From the NCBI GenBank assembly GCA_030272585.1, contig BSYQ01000003.1:2542001-2606000 (forward strand): DNA of 64,000 nt. The letters are read 5' to 3'. The notes under the pieces were generated by a model that was given only the letters and a program-made list of their open reading frames with translations, did no database searches and was not told the origin of the DNA. Below, one piece after another: positions 56,215 through 64,000 of the stretch. Position numbers and translations under genes: made by a program. This DNA comes from Bryopsis sp. KO-2023. Its lineage: Eukaryota > Chlorophyta > Ulvophyceae > Bryopsidales > Bryopsidaceae. Positions within the stretch are counted from its first letter, which is position 1, and each line of letters starts with the position of its first letter.

Positions 56215-57325
56215 TCAATAGGCGGCGTCCTCCTTGTGAGTGACGATCGTGACATCTGATCCGGGCGATGCGACGCAAGTCAAAACGAAACCATTCTCGA
56301 TTTGGCCGTCATCCAGAAAAGTCTGTCCATCTTGACTGACCCATCCCGACTGCAGTACAACAGAACAGAAAACAAAGTTAAAAACTTTTGCTCCCCCCCC
56401 CAAAAAAATAAAAATAATAATATATATATATATATATATATGTTTTTGCACTGGTTTTTCAAAGAAGGATTCAACAGCAAATGCAACGAGAGCTCTGCTG
56501 CTCAACATTCCGTCGATGCACATTCAGAGCTTGCTCAGGAAATTAAAAAAAAAAGCAAAACAAGGAATAAGTAAATGGTGAGCAAGATGCAGATGATTGA
56601 ATTATTATTTTTGTTATTGATATTATATGGAAAATGACGATGTGTGCTTTCAAACAGGCAAAAGAAAACCACTACCAGGTCAACATGAGAAATGCATGGG
56701 CAATCTATCTCAAAAACAAACAAACATCAACATGATTGTTATTGATTGTTTTTGGGCCAGCAGTCGCAAGAAATTTTCAGATTTTTCTCTTTTTTTTTGT
56801 TTTTTTTCGTTTCCCTGCTCACCCCTTCGATGAGTCCAACACATGACGAGCAGGCTCCAGCCCGGCAAGAAAAGGGAAGGTCAATTCCTTGCTCCTGAAT
56901 TCCAGAAAACAGATTTTGGACTTTTTACAGGCGAACTACCAGCATCACATTGGAATGCAATCCCCCACCCCCCACCCCACTCCCTCTTTTCCTTGTCACT
57001 CCGCATGTTTGAAAAATAAAAAAAAAATCGCTGAGTATTTTTGGTATGCACAACCCCCAAAAGAGAAGTCGAAACCAGACCAACTTCTGATTCGAGATTC
57101 TTTGTGAAAAAGAATGAGAGGGCCTACCTCAGCGACGTCTAGGATGATGCCATCCGAGGGGACCTCAATATCGAAGGTACCCGTGGGAGTCACAAGTTTC
57201 ACTTGGTGCGCGGATACGCGGAATGGGGTCGGGCTGCGAGCTGGCCTGGGCGCCCTAACAGCCAAGTTCCTGCCGAACAAGGATTTCCTGGAGGACACTG
57301 GAGCACCCACGCCAACGGTCTTCAT
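56215..57325 (-). CDS. Plastid-type [2Fe-2S] ferredoxin 2
   Basis: Three phase-0 exons (57128-57325, 56823-56894, 56215-56349) give 134 residues. Transit-peptide-like N-terminus ([20 protein letters not shown]), mature part near [16 protein letters not shown], cluster ligands CRAGACSSC in exon 2 and LTC in exon 3, ending [12 protein letters not shown]. Same intron positions as ferredoxin 1, but clearly diverged in sequence, so a paralogue and not a recent copy. The second intron contains a C9A7 junction and an AT microsatellite (56393-56441). Confidence 0.95.
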
Positions 57326-58098
57326 GGTGTCCGACGTTGCGAAAAAGGTTTCGAGCGAAAACGAAAAAGGCGAAAACGAGACGAGACGTAGAATGAGGGC
57401 AGGTCGTGCAATGGCCGCCGATTGCGTGGCGTTTTTGACAGAATCCAGTAGATCGAGATGGGCTTTTTTGGTCCGGATTTTTTTTTTTTTTTTTCGTTCC
57501 GAATTTTTTTACAACGCGTTTTTGCTATAAATAGCACATCACCACGTTGGATTACCAAAACTCAACCCCAACTCATCCCTCTTCTTTCTCAGTTTTTCTT
57601 TTTCCGTTTTATTCTCCCTCACATCCCACCTGACCCCAAACAGATCCACCCGACCCAGTCCCAGACAGCCCACATACAGAAAACCCAAAGCCAAACTGCC
57701 AGTAAAAGTCGTCAGGGACATGTTCGCATGTCCGACATGAGGGGGATTTGAGGGCGGAAAAACTAGAATTTCCCAATAGAAACGTCAAAGACATCCACAC
57801 GGGGCCAAGGCTTCAGGATTTCGTCTTGTGTTACGTCAGTGATGGAGCAAATTTGGTTTCGCCAAATTTAATCCATTTTCGTTTTTCTTTTTGTTTGTTT
57901 GTACTGGCGGTACACTTTTTGAGGTACTTTGCGAACTTCGCACTCTGACAACGAAGACGAGACGAGGTTACCATTTCTGTGAGGGTGTGTACCTCTACCA
58001 CATTCACCTAGCTTGGGTTCGACCTCTCCTGTTTTGCGACTTGCTCAGGATAAAGCCGAACCTGCTCAAAATACTGTCGCCTGACAGAAAACGACGAA
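57326..58098. promoter_or_regulatory. Divergent upstream region of ferredoxin 2 and the Cys-rich gene
   Basis: 773 bp between two divergent start codons. A TATTTATAG box on the minus strand (57527-57535), about 200 bp before the ferredoxin ATG, is a candidate TATA element. Upstream of it on the same strand is a 17-base A run (T run on plus, 57478-57494 region). No clear TATA is seen for the plus-strand gene. Frames here are shadows. Confidence 0.4.
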
Positions 58099-60152
58099 AT
58101 GTCTTTCTCTAAGATTATGCTCGTGGCGACGCTGTTTTCGGCGCTCGTTTTCTCTGCTGTCGCGCAGGGGTAAGTGCGTCCTAGAAATTTGACCCCCACC
58201 ATCAATGTGCACAGCTAGGGTGCCAAGCGCCCTATGCAGTCGCCATCCAAGCGAATTCCCCATCAATATATACGCGTTTTCCCGGACATGGTATCGACAT
58301 ATTTTTTGGTCCAGCTGGATAAGCCCACCCCTGCGTCCTGATATCTAAAGCCTGGTGATTGAACTCGCTTGTGTTTCTATGGTATCGCTCCAGAGGGATC
58401 ATCAGTCTCGTCCCCCAAGGAAGTTGCGACGGGCCTGACGGAAGGCCGGTAGGTGGCGCTCCTGGCAAAACTAGTATATATCTTTCTTGCGCTCGTTTTG
58501 GATCGAGCAGTGGCCAGAAACTCGTTTTTTTTCCGCAGCCTTTGCGGCGAACTCTTGGTCGACCAGTTCCTCGGATCGACTGGAAATGACGAGGCCGTCC
58601 TCGATCTTTTCTGTTTTTGATGTAGAAAGTATGTGGCGAGGGGCTGCCGCCGTGTTGCGAAGGTTTCAAGTGCGGTAGCTGCACGTGCAGAGGACCTCGC
58701 AGAGGGACGTGCATTGGCAACAACATATCTATTCTGTGTGCTGCATGTTGCCAGATTGGTCAGGTGGGTCTTTTGCCGCGAAAATTGCCCGATTCAGTTT
58801 CCATTAGCTTGTGCTCAGGGGTGACGCGGTTTTAAATTCATTTTTTTCCCGTTCTTTTGACGGAACAGGGGGGGGGGGGTATCAAGTATTTGGTAATGCA
58901 GAAAAATCTAGAAATGAACGGTCACATTCGTCACTTTGTGCTTTCTGGAAATTCTCCTCAATCAAAACGAAACATCTTGATTTTCCTAAAATTGGCATTG
59001 GCACTCTGTGCGAGTTCTCACTGAAAAGAATCGTAGAATCGTGTTCCCGTTCCTTTTTTTTGAAGGGGGGGGGACAGGGGAACGTTAATAGTCTTATTTA
59101 ATTTTATTTAATTTATTTACAATGAATTGTTAGAGGGGATCTAACTTTTTTTGTCCCCCCGCAGAAATGCACTTCAGATGCCGCTTGCAGACAATGTGGC
59201 AGTGATGTCAAATGTACGGCAGGCACTTGCCAGAAGGAATCTACTGGTGGTTGCCCTCCCACGGGATGCATTAATTGTGAAAAAGAGGTAGGCGCTCTTA
59301 GTTCGTCGCATGTGTGCAGAGGAAAATTCCTCTTTTTTTTCCCCGATTAAAGAAAAAACTCCTTTGAAAGAAATCAAAAATCGGAAAGGGTGCGTTTTTA
59401 AGTTACTGTATGTTCCGTACATCATTCAAATCAAATAGCAAATATCGTTCATACCAGAGTGGTTTCTTTCCATTCATGCTGAGAAGGGATTGTATGTGTT
59501 GCAGAAAAGCTGCAGAAGCAACTCTGATTGTTCGCAGTGTGGGTCCGGTTATCGGTGCCAGAAATGCCCTAACTGTGCTGGGGTGACACCAGCCACCGGT
59601 ACTTGCAAAAGAACCAGATCTAACCTGTGCCCTGTCTTGGACTGCGCATGCAACAAGCAGGTAAAAAAAAATGAAGAAAAAAATACTGAAAAAAAGTACT
59701 GAGAGCAACAGACCTGATTGAACAAGCTTCAAAAATTTTCCAAAAGTTTCGTCAGCAAATTTCCCACCTCTTTTTCTTCTTTCGATAAATTTTTTGGATG
59801 CATTGTCATGTTGAAAAGAAAATCCACCCTAACCAGCTGGTTTCCAGAACCAAACTTGCTATGAGTATTGAGGTATATTCAACCAATTTCATATCTTTTT
59901 CATTTTTCATTTGTTTTTTCCCAGGGAAACCATTGTCAAGGCAATTCAGAGTGTTGCCCCGACTCCGAGATTTGCTTCAAGTGCCCACCCTGCCCACGCA
60001 GCAACTTTTTCCCAAAGTCTGGCACATGCATTCCCAGGAGATTCAAAGCCATTCCGTTTGCGTCGTCCTCCTTTTTGGGTGGACATGGCATTCCCCAATG
60101 CCCTCCCTGTCTTCCCGATTTTCCTTTCCCTGGAGGGCCAATTCTTCCTTGA
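58099..60152 (+). CDS. Secreted modular Cys-rich protein
   Basis: Six exons close in phase to 256 residues: 58099-58169, 58394-58448, 58626-58763, 59165-59287, 59505-59660, 59925-60152. Exon 1 is a signal peptide (MSFSKIMLVATLFSALVFSA). Exons 3 to 6 each encode one Cys-rich module beginning with Lys or Gly then Cys: KVCGEGLPPCCEGFKCGSC; KCTSDAACRQCGSDVKC; KSCRSNSDCSQCGSGYRC; GNHCQGNSECCPDSEIC. All joins between modules are phase 0. The C x5-6 C(C) x5-6 C spacing looks like a small disulfide-knot fold. I do not recognise a family. Likely extracellular or wall-associated by inference. Module 4 adds a Pro/Gly/Phe-rich tail. Confidence 0.8.
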
Positions 60153-60881
60153 AAAGATTCTAAGAGTTCTAAGAGTGATTTTTTTTTTCCCAATTAATTC
60201 TGCCAGCATGGAGAGGTTCGGTGTGATTTCTGGCTGGCAGCAGTTTTGACGTCTCAAAGGAATAATAGAGCATCAGAAACCGCAAGGATAATGTGGTGTG
60301 TGGTGGTAGGCATTGCCCGTCTTGTCTTTTGAGGGTATGATTTCCTGGGCCTGTTTGTTTTGGGTTTCCTGGAGCTTAACCAGAACGAAGGTCTGGTTTG
60401 CTTAGAATAAGTGTAATGGAAAATAAAAAAAAATGTGATCTCGTAATCTTTGTCTTAAAGAAGCTCATTTTTATTTTGAATCCACAATCAAGATCAATTT
60501 CCCTTTCTCCCCTTCCCACTCCAGTCCTAAACGTCAGGCCCTGGTGAACACCATTTTGACGTAATTACTTTTGTGAAAGGAGAGTGGGAAAAACTGTCGA
60601 GCACTGCCCGTCAAATTCGGAATCGGGCCTCGTGCGTTTTTAGGCCTCGCCGCCAGCAATCGAGCGTTACGGTTCTGTAACGCCTAAAACGTTCAAATTT
60701 GGATTCTGTCATGTCGTTTTGATTCCCGACTCGACACAACGATTTAAATAAATCGCTCCACGGTCCGTTTTCCCCAAGCCCTTACTGCGAACGGTGCAAG
60801 CGACAGCAGCCCTTGTGTTTTCACGTTGTCACGCCGGTCGCGCGTTTGCATCACCTCGAGTGTTTTTCCTCTTCTTGAAAG
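60153..60881. promoter_or_regulatory. Intergenic region and MON1 upstream region
   Basis: 3' UTR of the Cys-rich gene to about 60450, then a GC-richer stretch before MON1. The AT-rich near-palindrome GATTTAAATAAATC (60741-60754), about 130 bp before the MON1 ATG, is a possible core promoter element. No gene seen. Confidence 0.4.
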
Positions 60882-63800
60882 ATGGAGCCAAACTCCAGCG
60901 AGCCGGGAACGCCTCAGTTGAGGCTGAGAGCGAATGTCGAAACTGGGGCGGTCGTCGAAAAAAACAGTTCAACGCCTCGTGTCCTGCCGGGTGTCAATCC
61001 CTCAGCCGTGACCCCCTCCAGCGACGCGACGAGCGAAGACGAGGAGTTCGGAACGCCGCGCGAGAGCATGTCAGTTTGTTCAACCGACTATCGCCCAGTT
61101 TTGAAAGAAGATTTCTCCAAGTTGGGCCCGAAAAAACCGTCGATCGAGCTGAAGAGCGTCCCTTCTCCCGCGCATCCGCCGGGGAACTCCGACAGAAGCG
61201 ACAACCCGTCGTTAGCGTCCATGGACGTCGGGTCGACTTCGTCGATGTCGCGCGAGTTCGACGACTCGTCGGGCCCAGGTTCGAGCCCGTTCCAGCACCC
61301 AGTTTCCACGCTGAAACCCATCAATTTGGACAGGAGCTCGTTTTCTGCTGCAGCCAAGAAGCTAAAATTCGAGGGCTTGAGTATGGAAGGGAGCAATTTC
61401 AACATCGCCAGGTCTTTGTCGGGGATCGCGCAAGAGGTCCTGTTGAAGGACGGACACGAATCGCCTTTGGAGGACAAGGTTTGGAGAACAAGGCCGAAGC
61501 AATTTTTTATTTTCAGCAGCGCTGGCAAGCCCATATATAGCAGGTGTGTGCAATATGCCCGACTTCCTATTGTCTAGAAACCTCCCTCCAAAAAAAAACT
61601 TGACCACTTTTTTATTTGGATTCGGTCAATTTGCCAGTAAATGGGGGTTGATCAACCCTTTCGATTTTGGGCATATTTTTCCATGGCCCCAAATTTATGT
61701 GGTTGAAAAACAACACACGAAACAAATACATGAGCTTTGGAAACCCCCCTCAAAAAATGTTACCCCACCAGGTGAATTCTCCGGCTTTCTTGCATCCTCC
61801 AAATTCTTGAATCAGAAAAAAAATGGAAATAAAAAATATATATCCAAAAAATAAAAAAAATAATTTGAAAAATAAAAAAAAATCCATGTAGAAAAAATGC
61901 AAAGCCAATCACACCCTTAGGTTTCGAGATGCAGTCAGAGAGCGTTCTCCTCCTGTCTTTTTAGGGTTTGAGTGGCAGTTGGATTCGCTAGGTATGGTGA
62001 CGAGGGGAGCTTGGCTGGACTGATGGCCATCATTCAAGCCATGCTGTCCATCATCAAGGGCCAGGGGGACACCGCCAGATCCCTCGTTTCGGGGGGCACC
62101 AAAGTGGTGTTCTGCTCCAGGGGGCCGCTGGTGCTGGTGGGGGTTTCCAGGGTGGGCGAAACGACGGAGTGGATTCGGAGACAGCTGGAGTACCTGTACA
62201 ATCAAGTAAGACTGACAGAGTGCGGGTGGCGGTCAGACCTCCTCCTTTTGCTCTTTTTCTTCTTCAAACTCTTACCCCTTTTTTTTTAATCTTGGAATGA
62301 ATGAATGAATGTCATGAAGCCCCTCCTCTAATGCAAACGAGCTTGTTTCGAAAATACCGGTCCGGTGCCTCGAAATTTCCCCGAATGATTTTAATACGCG
62401 TGCAGGTTTTGTCTCTGACCACCGGGGCCTTGTTGCGGGTGTTGGAAAAAAAACCAGCTCAGGATGTGAGGAATCTGCTGAAGGGCACAGGCGGCTTGAT
62501 GTCCGGGTTGATCCGCGGTTTCGGCTTAGACCCTGGGTACCTTGTGGAAGCCCATTGCCCGTTAAGGATGATGCCAGAAACTCGGGCTCAAGCAGCCAAT
62601 GCCCTGCATTTGGCTGTGAAAGTGAGTGATATTATAGTAGCTTTGATAATTTTTTGTTTTCATATCTTGTCAGGGGAGGATATGTTTGTTTTCATATATT
62701 TTTGGGGAGGAATTTTTTATTTTCGTATCTTTCCAGGGGAGAAAATTTTATATTCATATCTTTTCAGTTCATATCTTTTTAGGGGAGGAAATTTTCTGGG
62801 CTCAATAGCTTAACATCTCAAAAGGGTCTACTAATGCGGTGGGTTTTTCTGTTTTACTCAGGAATGCCATGCGAAATGTGGAATGCTGCTTTGTGGGGGC
62901 AGATTGGTGTCCCTGGTGCAAGACCCTTGGAGCCCGATTCACATCCAAGACATGCTGCTGCTTCAGAATTTCGTTCTTTCAAACGGGTTGTACAGAGAGC
63001 AAGCCGGTGCTGAGTTCAACGCACCCATATGCATGCCTCATTTGCACCCCACCGCATTCCTGCATGCATACATCTACTACTTGGAGCCAGGTGGGGGGGG
63101 GAGGGTGTCCAAAGAACAAAAAATTAAAAGACTGGCTTAACTCCAGACAATCAAGCATCCATAGGGTGGGGTGTGGTTGTGTCGATCACCCCCTTCAAAT
63201 TTATCCAAAAAAATTAAAAAAAATCATTACTCCAAAAGCATCCGAAACTGCGTTACGGTCCGTTTTGTGGGGCTGGGTAATTGGGAAGGGGTGGTGCTGA
63301 ATTTTTGAGTTGTGGTGTGGCTTCTTAAGGGAACCCGGGTGTGGTGGTGGTGCTTTTAATGACTCAACCGGACATGTTCCACGAGGCCTCGGGTGCCAGA
63401 AAGAAAATGGAGCAAGCCATTCGCAGCCAAGGAGTGATCCACACCTTGAGAGCGTTGGAGCTGGGGCCTTCGTTTGAAGGACAGATACAGATATCAGAGC
63501 TTCCTTTGGCAGCAGGTAGCCCCCCCCCCATTTCTTTTGTGGTTAATTGATGAGTTGGATGTTTCTGATTAGCTGCAAATCATTGAATAGTTGAGTTCCA
63601 GTTGTGCATCCAGTTGTCATTTCTTTTTCCAAGAAAAAAATTCCGGGTTTGGTGTGTTCAGGTGGTGTTCAGGGTTTTTTTTGCTTTTTTTTTTTCAAGT
63701 AGAAAACTGTTTTCACTCGATTTGAATGGAATGTTTTGAAGGTGGTGGAAAGGACGAGTCCTCGCCGATCGTATATTTCATGTTTCGATTGCATTCAAAA

Positions 63801-63935
63801 TTGTGCCCCCAATACGTAACATCCCGGCTTGCCAGCAGCATAGAAAACAAGGAGTCTCGGCAAGACCTCATTCGAACAGTCGCCAGAGTTCACTCTGCGA
63901 TGTCCGAGAATTTATCGGGGAGCCCTAATCATGAG
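60882..63935 (+). CDS. MON1: MON1, subunit of the MON1-CCZ1 Rab7 exchange factor (3' end outside the window)
   Basis: With CCZ1, MON1 activates Rab7 and drives early-to-late endosome and vacuole fusion. Six exons are visible: 60882-61544, 61992-62205, 62406-62621, 62862-63090, 63330-63515, 63742-63935. All joins keep frame. A long Ser/Pro/acidic N-terminal region precedes the first longin domain, which starts KQFFIFSSAGKPIYSR | YGDEGSLAGLMAIIQAM, the MON1 signature, and continues with VVFCSRGPLVLVGVSR. The second longin region contains MLLCGGRLVSLVQ, LLLLQNFVLSN and PTAFLHAYIYYLEP, followed by VVVLLMTQPDMFHEASGARKK. Exon 6 (SSPIVYFMFRLHSKLCPQY) opens the C-terminal part, which continues beyond the window. 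Confidence 0.92.
62640..62800 (+). repeat. Minisatellite in MON1 intron 3
   Basis: Four to five imperfect copies of a 30-40-bp unit like TTCATATCTTTTCAGGGGAG plus GAAATTTT. Several copies contain a TTTTCAG-like acceptor sequence inside the intron, so they could act as decoy splice sites. Confidence 0.75.
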
Positions 63936-64000
63936 GTCAGTTGGCGCCCCCCCCCCCCCTCCTCTTTCCAAAAAAAACATACCAAACTTTCACTGCAGTT

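Noticed and set aside
58626..58763. Alternative frame of Cys-rich exon 3 (Ala/Arg-rich)
   Set aside because: An additional small exon (58394-58448) makes the Cys-rich frame continuous, and the Cys pattern recurs in the following exons.

Overview
The window is a nuclear segment from a photosynthetic, flagellated eukaryote, most probably a unicellular green alga of the chlorophyte or early streptophyte grade. Evidence: almost every gene has many GT-AG introns; there are two nuclear-encoded plastid-type [2Fe-2S] ferredoxins with transit-peptide-like N-termini; there is a plant-type double-AP2 (ANT-like) transcription factor; a fasciclin protein carries a Cys module ending TCGRC, as I recall it from green algal extracellular proteins; and CFAP54 and delta-tubulin are present, which go with motile cilia and triplet basal bodies. 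No species name can be given from this sequence alone.

Layout. 0.3-11.5 kb (+): CFAP54, a large central-apparatus protein. 11.8-15.3 kb (-): exocyst subunit SEC8/EXOC4, convergent with CFAP54. 15.5-21.3 kb (+): a Ty3/gypsy-type LTR retrotransposon with two 211-bp LTRs that read as identical. Its integrase is interrupted by a 465-bp non-autonomous hAT element that carries a tRNA-like Pol III box A/box B pair. 22.7-28.5 kb (-): a 13-exon CNNM-type membrane protein. 28.8-29.9 kb: a coding-free LTR element (TRIM) in the CNNM upstream region. 31.8-35.5 kb (+): secreted fasciclin protein. 37.2-37.9 kb: a non-autonomous DNA transposon with 29-bp terminal inverted repeats. 39.9-40.8 kb (-): intronless, bacterial-like D-cysteine desulfhydrase/ACC deaminase family gene. 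42.1-43.4 kb (+): intronless delta-tubulin. 44.3-44.8 kb (-): GNAT acetyltransferase. 46.4-48.5 kb (-): AP2/ANT-like transcription factor. 48.5-53.1 kb (-): complete tyrosine-recombinase retrotransposon (Ngaro/PAT-like) with split direct repeats, 30 bp upstream of the AP2 start. 54.0-57.3 kb: two convergent paralogous ferredoxins. 58.1-60.2 kb (+): secreted Cys-rich protein whose modules coincide with exons. 60.9 kb to the end (+): MON1, running off the window.

The host genes look like an ordinary eukaryotic neighbourhood (cilium, secretion and endosome traffic, metal transport, photosynthetic electron transfer, cell surface) and not an operon. The accessory layer is unusual: four structurally complete mobile elements of four different classes plus one nested element, several within a few hundred bases of a gene start. 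For eight host genes I joined the exons by reading GT-AG sites and checking that the phases close. These models are inferences, with no transcript data behind them.
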